Assembly (NCBI RefSeq): GCF_038039535.1 | Contig: NZ_JBBPHP010000008.1 | Span: 1 to 64,000, forward strand | Reading direction: 5' to 3' | DNA from: Catalinimonas sp038039535 | GTDB taxonomy: Bacteria; Bacteroidota; Bacteroidia; Cytophagales; Cyclobacteriaceae | DNA length: 64,000 bases | Shown: in pieces, positions 43,799 to 52,298 of the stretch | Position numbering within the stretch: position 1 is the first letter of the stretch | Layout of the letters: each line of letters opens with the position of its first letter | Made by a program: the position numbers and the translations under genes | The notes under the pieces: generated by a model | Told to the model about the DNA's origin: nothing | The model's database searches: none | What the model saw: only the letters and a program-made list of their open reading frames with translations

Positions 43799-44293
43799 AT
43801 GAAAATAGTTCTTCCTGAAAACAAGCCACCTGTAATTTTTGAGTACGAAGACAAATTTCATGCTCGGATGAATCATGATTATGCCACATGGCATCCTGTT
43901 CCGAACCCCAATACTGATGATGATGATAAACCAAACTTTAAACCTAAAAAAAGATATTTAGACACAGTATTGGCTAAGACCAGTGCCAGATTGCCCGGTT
44001 ACGAAAAGAGAAGGCCAAGTCATCAGGTAGATAATGAAGCAGATAGACTGGAAAAAAGTAAATTTAATAGCTTTGAGATACTAGAGGAAGCGGTGTTAAG
44101 ATCTGCGGTATATCCAGCCATAGTAGCCAACAATGGTAATTTAGTCACTACTTTTGATATGGGGTATGTAATCGGCTACGATTCCCAATTGAATAGTCCC
44201 ACCTCAACAGTAACTGTAGTTACATATAAAGTCGGAAAGTTTAATACCGCTTATCCGGGAAAGCCAAGGTGCCTCTACACTCATAAAAACTAA
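43799..44293 (+). CDS. unknown 164-aa protein next to vgrG
   Basis: This 164-aa protein starts 6 bp after vgrG and ends 5 bp before tssE, so it belongs to the operon. It has a strongly acidic DDDDK segment near residue 41 and a basic Lys/Arg segment (KPKKRYLDTVLAKT), and no signal peptide or membrane span. No T6SS core component fits it. An effector, adaptor or chaperone acting at the spike is the natural reading of its position, but the sequence does not show which. Confidence 0.5.
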   Translation: MKIVLPENKPPVIFEYEDKFHARMNHDYATWHPVPNPNTDDDDKPNFKPKKRYLDTVLAKTSARLPGYEKRRPSHQVDNEADRLEKSKFNSFEILEEAVLRSAVYPAIVANNGNLVTTFDMGYVIGYDSQLNSPTSTVTVVTYKVGKFNTAYPGKPRCLYTHKN

Positions 44294-44298
44294 AGCCA

Positions 44299-44736
44299 AT
44301 GCGTCCCTACTATACATTTCCATTACAAACAGAGCAGTTGACCCAGAAAAAAAGGCATCGCTTAGCCGAGCTGAAAGAAGGGATTGCGGATTACATTCAT
44401 ATCATCCTCAAAACACATCTTACTGAGTACCGCTATGATTACGATTTTGGCTGCTACGTATGGAACCAAGACTTTGAGAACATCAAGAGCATCAGCAAGT
44501 GGGAAAACGCGCTGGAGGCACAGATCAGGGAAGCTATCCGGCAGTACGAAAAAAGGATGGATTATATTCAAACGAAAGTGAAAGTAGAAGAGCCTAAAGA
44601 CTATGCCGCTGAAAGTAACCCACAAAGCCGTCTGAAAAAAAGAATACATATCACCGTATCCGGTACGATACAGAAAACACGAGAGCTGTTTCAGCATCAG
44701 GAGTTTATTTATTTCAGTCCTCTTTCAATTAACTAA
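44299..44736 (+). CDS. tssE: T6SS baseplate TssE (gp25-like)
   Basis: This 145-aa protein has the gp25-type layout. An N-terminal helix runs through LAELKEGIADYIHIILKTHLTEYRYD, followed by the conserved YGCYVW-like core (FGCYVWNQDFENIKSI) and an amphipathic helix (WENALEAQIREAIRQYEKR). TssE is part of the baseplate wedge with TssF and TssG, both encoded downstream. One unrelated gene now separates it from tssF. Confidence 0.8.
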   Translation: MRPYYTFPLQTEQLTQKKRHRLAELKEGIADYIHIILKTHLTEYRYDYDFGCYVWNQDFENIKSISKWENALEAQIREAIRQYEKRMDYIQTKVKVEEPKDYAAESNPQSRLKKRIHITVSGTIQKTRELFQHQEFIYFSPLSIN

Positions 44737-44739
44737 ACT

Positions 44740-45834
44740 ATGTCTTACGACCACCAAAATAAAATGTGTATTCCGAAATTTGGTCGGGAATATGACATTA
44801 CCGAAAAACAAAAAGCTTGCTATAGAAAAACAAACGCTGATAAACAGGATAGATTTTTAAATGACATAATTAAAGGGAATAGGGAGTTTAAAATAGAGTC
44901 CTCTGTAAAAACAGCACAATCGTTTGTTGTTTTGCATGTATTTGACGTTAAAGATTTGCTAAAGCTAGGTCTGGAGATAAAAGGTGCACAAGATGATATA
45001 AAAAAACTATTTCAAAATTTGAAAAGCGGTGTTGTTGATGATGTATTAGAAGTATTGAAACGGTCGGATGATGCATCAACCAAGGTGGTAAGCGATAAAT
45101 TGACTTATACAAAATTTGCCAGCAAAAATACGCCTTCCTCGACGCCAACAATTGATAAATACAACGAAAAGCTAATAAATAAGCTTGGTGATCTAATTTG
45201 TAAGGCTAAATCAATAAAAGGGAAACTCTATTTACACAGCAACAATAACACATTTATCTTCAAGGAAATCGGTAATGCTCAAAAAAAGGTCACCGCATTA
45301 CTAAATGCTAAGCCTATTCAAGCATTATTTTTAAAAGGAGGAAAACTACTGAAAACAGGTATGAAGTATGGAAAAACATTGGTGAAAAGTAGTGCCCTGG
45401 CTGTAGTTGTTCATTCTAGCATTGCTATTGGTGAACTCGTTAATAAAGATAAAAAAACATTTGGTCAGATTTTAGGAGAATTTTCTTCTGAAATGATAAA
45501 GCTATTGATCTCGGTAAAATCAGCTGCTCTAATTGTAGCAACTGTTGCCAAAGCGGCAGTGTTCGTTGCTGCAGGTGCTACTGGTGCGTTGCTTTTTGTG
45601 GGTGTCACTGTGATAATAGGGGCAGTGGTAAGTCATTTGGATAAGGAATTAGGTTTGACAGATAAACTATGTAATGCTATTGACCGAGGTATAAAAGAAT
45701 CAAGAGAAGAAATGGTCAGGGTTATTAATTTGATTACAGAAGAAAAAGAAATGATTGAGAGTAAAGCTGCATCAGCTTATGTTGAATTTGAGAGAAACTT
45801 TAATAATTGGGTTAGCAGAGGGTACTATTACTGA
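44740..45834 (+). CDS. candidate pore-forming effector
   Basis: This 364-aa protein is richer in A+T and lysine than its neighbours. Residues 1-210 are charged and helical. A Gly/Ala-rich hydrophobic block follows at about 217-230 and a longer one at about 263-298 (VATVAKAAVFVAAGATGALL, VGVTVIIGAVV), after which the tail is again charged. A helical hairpin of small hydrophobic residues in an otherwise soluble protein resembles colicin-type pore formers. It interrupts the tssE-tssF order, and its composition suggests recent acquisition. It is the best effector candidate by architecture; an immunity partner is not obvious. Confidence 0.5.
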   Translation: MSYDHQNKMCIPKFGREYDITEKQKACYRKTNADKQDRFLNDIIKGNREFKIESSVKTAQSFVVLHVFDVKDLLKLGLEIKGAQDDIKKLFQNLKSGVVDDVLEVLKRSDDASTKVVSDKLTYTKFASKNTPSSTPTIDKYNEKLINKLGDLICKAKSIKGKLYLHSNNNTFIFKEIGNAQKKVTALLNAKPIQALFLKGGKLLKTGMKYGKTLVKSSALAVVVHSSIAIGELVNKDKKTFGQILGEFSSEMIKLLISVKSAALIVATVAKAAVFVAAGATGALLFVGVTVIIGAVVSHLDKELGLTDKLCNAIDRGIKESREEMVRVINLITEEKEMIESKAASAYVEFERNFNNWVSRGYYY

Positions 45835-45845
45835 GACTACATCAT

Positions 45846-47711
45846 ATGAGTTCTAATTTAGACAAATCCAACATCAAGCGTCGCCTGGTCAAGTACGTAG
45901 CTGACCTTTGGGGTTATCAGCAGGCGGATATGGATGGTTTTGACCCGCTGGTGGATCTGCTGCTGGGAGCTTGCGCTGTGGAGTTTGAGCGCACCGCCAA
46001 CCAGATCGTTTCTTCCCAAAGCCGGGTATTGGAAAAACTGGCCCACCTGCTGCTACCTGAAAGCCTGGTTACCCCTCTGCCGGCGCATACCATCATACAT
46101 GCCAGTGCGGTAGAACCGCGCTATACGCTCCGTCCTGAAGATCAGTTTTTAATTGATAAAGAAGTGATCAACCCGGCAAAGCCCACCGAAATCAGTAAGA
46201 AGGCTATTTTTTTCTCACCTACACTTCCGGCCAGTATTTTTGATGTCAGCATACGTTATATAGGTCTGGGAAAGCGGCTTCTACAGCAGACAGATGTCAA
46301 TGCCAGAGAGATGTTGAGTAGTACAAAAAAAGGAGAAAGCTTTACCAATCAGCATATATGGGTTGGACTCAAAGTGAATGCTAGCCTGGTAAATGTTCCA
46401 CAAATCAGCTTCTTCTTTGACTGGCGAAACCATCCCGAAAAACAGAAATTTCTCAACCTGCTTCCTGTCACTCAATGTTCAGTAGGAGAAAATAACATGA
46501 GCACCCGCTCAGGCTACGGCCTTACTGTAGAAGATAGGATAAGTAAGCTTAGAAATGAATTACTAGAGGAGTGGGACATCTTGCCCAAAATTGAGGATAA
46601 GGTAAATCAGTTGTACGAGCAGCATTTCCTTACCCTCAGTAGTAATGATATCGCGACCAAAGAACACCTTAGAAATTATCCTGAAGCTTTTGAAGCGCTT
46701 TTTGAAGAAGAGACATTAAAGAACCTCAAAGAACCACTCCTCTGGATAAAGCTGTCATTATCGCAACTGATCCCTCAGGATGCAGTAGAAGATATGATCC
46801 TGGCTATTAACTGCTTTCCGGCCTGCAACCGGCAGTTGGTTGATAATCGCCGGCCTTATCGCCTTGATGAAAGTCTAAATATCATTCCCCTGAAATCTGA
46901 TGATTATTTTCTGGCCGTACATAAGGTAGCGTCAAACGATAATCAGCCTTTCCAGGGGCTTCCGTTTTTTGATGTAAAGCAGATGAAACCAGGAATCTAT
47001 GCGATACGCAGAGATAGGGTAGGGAAGTTTGACAGTCGTAATGCCCGTGAAATGTTAAATTATGTACTGGAACTTATGCGGGATGAAGCTGCCGCGTTTA
47101 AGGCTGCCAGCGGCTCCATTGGTTCCAAAGAAATCGTTGAACTGGAGCAGATCCTGAACAGGATTGAAAATAACCTCGCCAACAAAACGCAGGAAGGTGA
47201 TACGGACCAGTACCTTATGCTTAAGCCGGATAAGGCGAAAGATATTTACGTTTCTTTTTGGAATACTACCGGAGCGCTTGCTAATAAAGTTCCTGCCGGA
47301 AGCGCATTCAAAACACGTTCTATAGACATTAAAGCCAAGAGCGTGTGTTCTATGACCACTTCTTTCGGAGGAAAGGATAAGCCCTCGGAACAGGAAAAGC
47401 TATATACCTTCCGTAGCAACTTACTCTCCAGAGACAGGATCGTCACCCGGGAAGATATAAGGGCTGCCTGTTATGCTGAACTAGGAGACACAATTGCACA
47501 CATTGATATCAAAAAAGGATACGTAAATGCACCTTCACCTCGGCAAGGGCTGCGCAGGGTATTGGATGTTGAAATTACTCCCCACGGAAAAGAGGAATTG
47601 TCTGAAGAGGAGTGGAATAAAATCTGTGAGGAATTGTCAATGAATTTACAGCGACGTTCTTCTATCTTCTTACCAATTACGGTAAAGGTTGTATTACAAG
47701 AACTCTCCTGA
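45846..47711 (+). CDS. tssF: T6SS baseplate TssF
   Basis: This 621-aa protein has the TssF start KRRLVKYVADLWGYQQADMDGFDPLVDLLLGACAVEFERT and LEKLAHLLLPESLVTPLPAHTI (about 10-83), and a C-terminal TRSIDIKAKSVCSMTTSFGGKDKPSEQEKLYTFRSNLLSRDRIVTREDI block. Length is typical. It is a baseplate wedge protein that works with TssG, whose gene starts 1 bp after this stop. Confidence 0.88.
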   Translation: MSSNLDKSNIKRRLVKYVADLWGYQQADMDGFDPLVDLLLGACAVEFERTANQIVSSQSRVLEKLAHLLLPESLVTPLPAHTIIHASAVEPRYTLRPEDQFLIDKEVINPAKPTEISKKAIFFSPTLPASIFDVSIRYIGLGKRLLQQTDVNAREMLSSTKKGESFTNQHIWVGLKVNASLVNVPQISFFFDWRNHPEKQKFLNLLPVTQCSVGENNMSTRSGYGLTVEDRISKLRNELLEEWDILPKIEDKVNQLYEQHFLTLSSNDIATKEHLRNYPEAFEALFEEETLKNLKEPLLWIKLSLSQLIPQDAVEDMILAINCFPACNRQLVDNRRPYRLDESLNIIPLKSDDYFLAVHKVASNDNQPFQGLPFFDVKQMKPGIYAIRRDRVGKFDSRNAREMLNYVLELMRDEAAAFKAASGSIGSKEIVELEQILNRIENNLANKTQEGDTDQYLMLKPDKAKDIYVSFWNTTGALANKVPAGSAFKTRSIDIKAKSVCSMTTSFGGKDKPSEQEKLYTFRSNLLSRDRIVTREDIRAACYAELGDTIAHIDIKKGYVNAPSPRQGLRRVLDVEITPHGKEELSEEEWNKICEELSMNLQRRSSIFLPITVKVVLQELS

Positions 47712-47712
47712 G

Positions 47713-48666
47713 ATGAATACTACTCCTAAAGAAACCAACGCAAGACTCAAAGAACTGCCGCTCAAGCTTAAGCTTGACCTGTATGTGGAAGTAGTGATTG
47801 CCGCTTTGATAGAGCAGGGTAGGGTAGACCCTGAAAAATTATACGTTAAACCTCAGGGTACATTTTCCAGAAATTACCAGCCTGACCTGGCCAGAGTGGA
47901 AGTGATTGAAGATAAAAAAATGGGGCATTCAGCCGCACACTTTAATATCCATCGCGAGGGACTTTATGATATGCTACCGGAGGGTTTGTTTCACACAAAT
48001 CTTAGGAAGACAAAGCACATTGATACCGAAGAGTCGGTGAAAGAGCTTAAGATACATCGGGAAGAAGAGAAAAGCGCTAGAAAGTTTTTCCTCCCTCTGG
48101 AGCAGATGTTTTACCAGCAAAGGATTGCCATTGAAATAGAAGAGCAAAAATCTCTTGTAGGCCTTTCTGAGGCAATTGTGGATGAACTGATTACAGATTT
48201 CTGGCAAATTCCTTTTCCATTAGATTATTACCAGTCTTTATGCATGGCCTACATGCTACCTATAGTACATAACATAGTGGGAAATATAGAGCTGACAGCC
48301 CAATGCCTGAGTATTCTATTGCAGGTGCCGGTATCTCTGAAAAGTACTATGGGTAGACATGAAAACTTTCATTTGGAAGGCAACAGCCTGGGTGCGTTTA
48401 AACTGGGTGATAATTTTTTACTTGACGACCTGTATGTAGGCGAACTGGATACTATTACAATAAGAATTGGTCCTCTGCAAGAGCAGTCGCTCCCTGGTTT
48501 TTTACCTGATGGACAACAGCAGAAATACATTGAATTTCTGGTCGCTTATTTCATTCCTGCTGAGCTTGATTGGGAAATAGAGATTCTGGTAAATCCTGAG
48601 CAAGAAACGTTTAGGTTAGGAGACAATTATGGAAAAGGATTACTAAATTATACAACAGTTATTTAA
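47713..48666 (+). CDS. tssG: T6SS baseplate TssG
   Basis: The ATG at 47713, one base after the tssF stop, gives 317 aa (MNTTPKETNARLKEL); the longer frame reaching back into tssF is unlikely. The protein follows tssF and precedes tssK as in other T6SS loci. Blocks such as FYQQRIAIEIEEQKSLVGLSEAIVDELITDFWQIP and SLGAFKLGDNFLLDDLYVG fit the divergent Bacteroidota TssG. The call relies on gene order as much as on sequence. Confidence 0.8.
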   Translation: MNTTPKETNARLKELPLKLKLDLYVEVVIAALIEQGRVDPEKLYVKPQGTFSRNYQPDLARVEVIEDKKMGHSAAHFNIHREGLYDMLPEGLFHTNLRKTKHIDTEESVKELKIHREEEKSARKFFLPLEQMFYQQRIAIEIEEQKSLVGLSEAIVDELITDFWQIPFPLDYYQSLCMAYMLPIVHNIVGNIELTAQCLSILLQVPVSLKSTMGRHENFHLEGNSLGAFKLGDNFLLDDLYVGELDTITIRIGPLQEQSLPGFLPDGQQQKYIEFLVAYFIPAELDWEIEILVNPEQETFRLGDNYGKGLLNYTTVI

Positions 48667-48680
48667 TAGATTATTGATAT

Positions 48681-49844
48681 ATGCATCCTAACCTAAGAAA
48701 AGCCTCGGTCAACTGGATAGATGGAATGAAAGTGAATAAAGATCACTTTCTTCAAACCGAAGATTGGGTCATTGACCACCTCAAAGATATTGCTGCCTTA
48801 AGGTTGACGGATAACGAATACGGATTACTGCCGGCTTCTGGCGATGTTGACACCTCAGTAAATTTTCAGATAGATATTGAGCAAACACAGTTTGTCAAAG
48901 TTACGCTCTTATCCTGTAGGGCGATCACCAGGGGTGGTATCAGAATAGAGATCACACCTTATATCAGTAAGCTGTATAGTCTGGAACGCAACCAGTTTGA
49001 AGTAAAGTACGACCTGAAAAATGCCTCCAACCAGCAATATGCCATTGTAATAACGGTTGACCCTTACCACAGAATTCCTGTAGGCGATCCCAATCCGGAA
49101 GAGCATCCTCTCCGACATCCTTTTTCTATCCCTAAATATTCGGTTGATATTATACCTTCCAAGGAAGTTAATTCTGAGGAGTTCAGCACGTATCACCTTA
49201 CGATAGGAAAATTCAGAGTAGTGGGTGGAGAAGTGCAGGTGGAAGATTATATACCACCTTGTACCAGTATGAGTAGTCATCCGACTTTGGTAGAATATTA
49301 TCGTGAGTTTGAGACTTTACTTAACGAAATCAGGCAAAGTCTTACCCAATTCATCAAAAAAAACCGTGCGTTGGATGATAGGTCAATTAACCATAATGTG
49401 CTGGCACTATCCGAGAGCATGCTGATGACCATGGCTATTTATCAGGATGAATTTCAGTTGGAGGTTCCTACCAAATCTCCTATTCACATATTCAAGTTTT
49501 TTCTGAGGTATATCAGGTTGATATCTACAGAGTTGAACTGTATGCCTGAAGATGACAGGCTTAACGTTTATAATACTTTCAACAGAAGTTTCGCCGCAGG
49601 CACCTTTGAAAATATGATTCATAACATACTGAACCTGAAGTATTCGCACAGGCAGATCTATCAGGTAATTGCCATGCTTCACCAAGAAATAAGTACATTC
49701 AATGAAATACTCTCAAAACTACCCTATAGTAGTACTACGGCTTACGAAAGACCTCGGGAAGAACCTGAACCCCAAGCGGAACAGCCAGCCCCCAAAAAAA
49801 TGGGCTCTACTGTTAAAATATTCAGAGGAGGGAGGGAATTATGA
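48681..49844 (+). CDS. tssK: T6SS baseplate TssK
   Basis: This 387-aa protein opens with VNWIDGMKVNKDHFLQTEDWVIDHLKDI, the TssK N-terminal signature region, and has a central GGIRIEITPYISKLY and a C-terminal FKFFLRYIRLISTEL helical region. TssK joins the baseplate to the membrane complex in other systems. Its presence together with the apparent absence of membrane-complex genes is a puzzle of this locus. Its stop overlaps the PAAR start by 4 bp. Confidence 0.82.
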   Translation: MHPNLRKASVNWIDGMKVNKDHFLQTEDWVIDHLKDIAALRLTDNEYGLLPASGDVDTSVNFQIDIEQTQFVKVTLLSCRAITRGGIRIEITPYISKLYSLERNQFEVKYDLKNASNQQYAIVITVDPYHRIPVGDPNPEEHPLRHPFSIPKYSVDIIPSKEVNSEEFSTYHLTIGKFRVVGGEVQVEDYIPPCTSMSSHPTLVEYYREFETLLNEIRQSLTQFIKKNRALDDRSINHNVLALSESMLMTMAIYQDEFQLEVPTKSPIHIFKFFLRYIRLISTELNCMPEDDRLNVYNTFNRSFAAGTFENMIHNILNLKYSHRQIYQVIAMLHQEISTFNEILSKLPYSSTTAYERPREEPEPQAEQPAPKKMGSTVKIFRGGREL

Positions 49845-50143
49845 GTAAGCCTGCCGCTAGAATAGGAGATATGCATACCTGCCCTATGGTGACCCCCGGA
49901 TTGCCGCCAGTGCCACATGTGGGAGGCCCTATCACTGGCCCTGGTGTGCCTACGGTCCTGATTACCGGAATGCCCGCCGCTGTAATGGGTGATATGTGTA
50001 CATGTGTAGGTCCCCCCGACAGCATCATTCTGGGATCAACTTCTGTCATGATTGGTGGAAAACCCGCCGCGCGTATGGGTGACTCTACTTCGCACGGTGG
50101 GGTTATTGTACTTGGTGCGCCTACTGTGCTCATTGGAGGATAA
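49841..50143 (+). CDS. PAAR-domain spike tip
   Basis: This 100-aa PAAR protein has the full set of short repeats: SKPAARIGDMHTCPMVTPG near the N-terminus, GVPTVLITGMPAAVMGDMCTCVG, and VMIGGKPAARMGDSTSHGGVIV with its metal-binding His and Cys. It caps VgrG at the spike tip and often carries or recruits an effector. It is translationally coupled to tssK (ATGA), and a papain-like peptidase gene follows after 159 bp. Confidence 0.9.
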   Translation: MSKPAARIGDMHTCPMVTPGLPPVPHVGGPITGPGVPTVLITGMPAAVMGDMCTCVGPPDSIILGSTSVMIGGKPAARMGDSTSHGGVIVLGAPTVLIGG

Positions 50144-50302
50144 CAAATAAAGTCCAGGGCCTGTGCTACAACAAAAGACCTCATCCTTAGTACTTGCTAA
50201 ATGAAAGTATATCATTTGATTTTAGCTCCTTTGGTTTGATGAAGTTAAATGAATAGCATCAGAATCATTTTAATAAATGTAAAACTAAAAGGTAATAATA
50301 TT

Positions 50303-50827
50303 ATGGCATGGATAAATGTAATAACTAGTTCAGGTAATCCTTATCGGCTTTTCAAACAAGAAAAGTCTCAGAGTTGTGGAGTTGCTTGCGCAATGATGGT
50401 GCTTAAACTTAAGCAAAACAGAGAACTAGATGAAGGTACTGGGCGTCGCTTTTTTGGAAAAGCAGAAGGGGCCGTCAATCTTGATGGTGCTGGTGTTCGG
50501 GATTTCGATGCATTAGGTTCTACGCAGTCACCAATAATAGGAGTACTTTCAAAATATGGTATTCAAACAAATCAGGTGGCTCCCCAATACGTCGAGAAAT
50601 GGCTCAGACTAGCAACACCAACAAAACCAGTAATCCTTGGAGTCGATTGGGGGGTAAGTGGGGTTGGACAAGGAGGACATTGGGTGGTTTGCGTACAGTA
50701 TGGGCAAAAACTCGTGTGTTTAGACCCATACTATGGCTTAGTTGAGACACTGTCATCGCTATTCCCATTTTACTTTATAGATGCAGCATCAAAAGGTAGA
50801 ATCAATGACCTTATACAGTTGGCTTAA
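50303..50827 (+). CDS. papain-like cysteine peptidase, candidate PAAR-linked effector
   Basis: The ATG at 50303 gives 174 aa (MAWINVITSSGNPYRL); a start 54 bp upstream is possible. The sequence has a papain-fold triad: Gln19 and Cys25 in KQEKSQSCGVACAMMV, His126 in GQGGHWVVCVQYG, and Asp141 in CLDPYYGL. Peptidases of this compact type (C39/AvrRpt2-like) occur as secreted toxins and in peptide processing. It has no signal peptide, follows the PAAR gene and ends the T6SS run, so a PAAR-delivered effector is the likeliest role. No cognate immunity protein is seen nearby. Confidence 0.65.
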   Translation: MAWINVITSSGNPYRLFKQEKSQSCGVACAMMVLKLKQNRELDEGTGRRFFGKAEGAVNLDGAGVRDFDALGSTQSPIIGVLSKYGIQTNQVAPQYVEKWLRLATPTKPVILGVDWGVSGVGQGGHWVVCVQYGQKLVCLDPYYGLVETLSSLFPFYFIDAASKGRINDLIQLA

Positions 50828-50836
50828 TTTAGGTTA

Positions 50837-50922
50837 TGTCTGATAAATAACATTTGGTGAAGAAAATCTGTCAAGTTTTAAAAGTGAGACAGATCTAACT
50901 TTATTTTTTGAATTATCAGACA
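50837..50922. terminator. nested terminator between convergent operons
   Basis: The outer inverted repeat tgtctgataa (50837-50846) and ttatcagaca (50913-50922) encloses a second hairpin, atctgtc/gacagat (50866-50872/50888-50894), followed by a T-rich stretch. It separates the plus-strand T6SS genes from the minus-strand kinase operon. Confidence 0.65.
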
Positions 50923-50961
50923 CAGCCTCATATCAGAGCTTAGAATAGATTTAAAAAGCGA

Positions 50962-52281
50962 TCAGGAAGAAGAATATTTAAGGGTGGTATTGCCCAGCCT
51001 GATTTCATCACCTTCTTCTAAAACTATACCTTCCTGGCCTATTTGAAAATCATTGACAAAAGTACCATTGGTGGAGGGCCTCCATTTCATCTGACCATCA
51101 ATTTTGATCCATTGACCGTCTCTTATGTACCACTTCTCATTATCTTCCTTATCAAAGAATTTTTCTAAAGTAGCATGGTGGCGAGATATAAAGGCACTTT
51201 CGTCCTCTTCAATCAAGATATCATTAGCAGAGAAGTTTTCATCATCAAGCCGTCCGATTGTAAGTTTAAATTTACTTTTGTTTTCAGCAATTTTACTGAT
51301 GTAGAAGTTTTGTTGTTGACTTTCTTTAGGAGATATGATAACCAGCTTTTTATGAGGGGCTACCTTTGCTTTGTTTCGGACAGGCTTACTAGAGAAGTCA
51401 CTTCTATTGAGCAACTCAAGTATTTCCTCAGCACTCTGAAATCTATCGTCTGCTTTTGGATTCAGGCATTTTACAATAATATTTTTCCAGAAAGCTTTGA
51501 CATTGGAATCAATTAATCTTTGATAATCCCAATCATCACTTTTCTTGTTCTTCTCGTATTGCAAAGGATCGCTCTCATACTGCTCAAATGATCCAAAAGG
51601 TAAGTGACCTTGGGTGAGTAACTCATATAACACCACTCCAAAAGCAAAAATATCATTTGTCGGTCCGGTCTTTTTATATGCCCTGGCACCATCGGCTTGT
51701 TCGGGAGGAGAATAAGCAGCGGTAGCAAATATTTGTTTGACTCTCCCTCGGATATCAGTCTGGGTAAGTCTGTTGTGTAAACTGGCAGATACACCAAAAT
51801 CACTCAGACAGTAATTCCCTGCTTTGAGGAGAATATTTTCAGGTTTGATATCCCGGTGGATAATGTTTTGTTGGTGCATGGCCTGCAGGCCTTTGCAAAT
51901 ATCATGTACAACCTTTGATATTTTTCGGTCATCCAGTTTATCTCCTATAGTGTCTCTCAAACTTCCCCCTTCACAATATTTCATAAAAAGCAAGGGGTTG
52001 CCAGCCAACTCATGATAACTGAAAATTTTTAACACATAAGGAGACTCAATTTCTTTGCTGATCTTGTATTCCTGAATGATCCTCTGCACCATGTCTTCTC
52101 GCTCTGCGGGGAGCACTTCCCACATACGATATAGTTTGATGGCTATGTATACGCCTTCATGTTCGGCAAGGTATACACTCCCAAATCCTCCTCTACCAAT
52201 TTCTTCCTTGATAGAAAGGTCAAGCCCATCTAAATGAATGATTTGAGGAGGTTGAAGGTTTATTCTCTCAGAAACAGGCAT
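50962..52281 (-). CDS. cytoplasmic Ser/Thr kinase with FHA domain
   Basis: This 439-aa protein has a kinase domain (about residues 18-285) with glycine-rich loop IGRGGFGSVYLAEH, catalytic loop IIHRDIKPENILL near 140 and metal loop SDFGVSA near 160. A C-terminal FHA domain (about 335-430) contains FISRHHATLEKF and STNGTFVNDFQIG, the phosphothreonine-binding signature. No membrane span is seen. It is the last gene of the minus-strand signalling operon. It can both phosphorylate and bind phosphothreonine, and probably works with the phosphatase and FHA proteins upstream, as PpkA-type kinases do in other T6SS loci. The link to this T6SS is inference. Confidence 0.88.
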   Translation of the reverse strand: MPVSERINLQPPQIIHLDGLDLSIKEEIGRGGFGSVYLAEHEGVYIAIKLYRMWEVLPAEREDMVQRIIQEYKISKEIESPYVLKIFSYHELAGNPLLFMKYCEGGSLRDTIGDKLDDRKISKVVHDICKGLQAMHQQNIIHRDIKPENILLKAGNYCLSDFGVSASLHNRLTQTDIRGRVKQIFATAAYSPPEQADGARAYKKTGPTNDIFAFGVVLYELLTQGHLPFGSFEQYESDPLQYEKNKKSDDWDYQRLIDSNVKAFWKNIIVKCLNPKADDRFQSAEEILELLNRSDFSSKPVRNKAKVAPHKKLVIISPKESQQQNFYISKIAENKSKFKLTIGRLDDENFSANDILIEEDESAFISRHHATLEKFFDKEDNEKWYIRDGQWIKIDGQMKWRPSTNGTFVNDFQIGQEGIVLEEGDEIRLGNTTLKYSSS

Positions 52282-52298
52282 GTGTTGAGGAATAAGGA

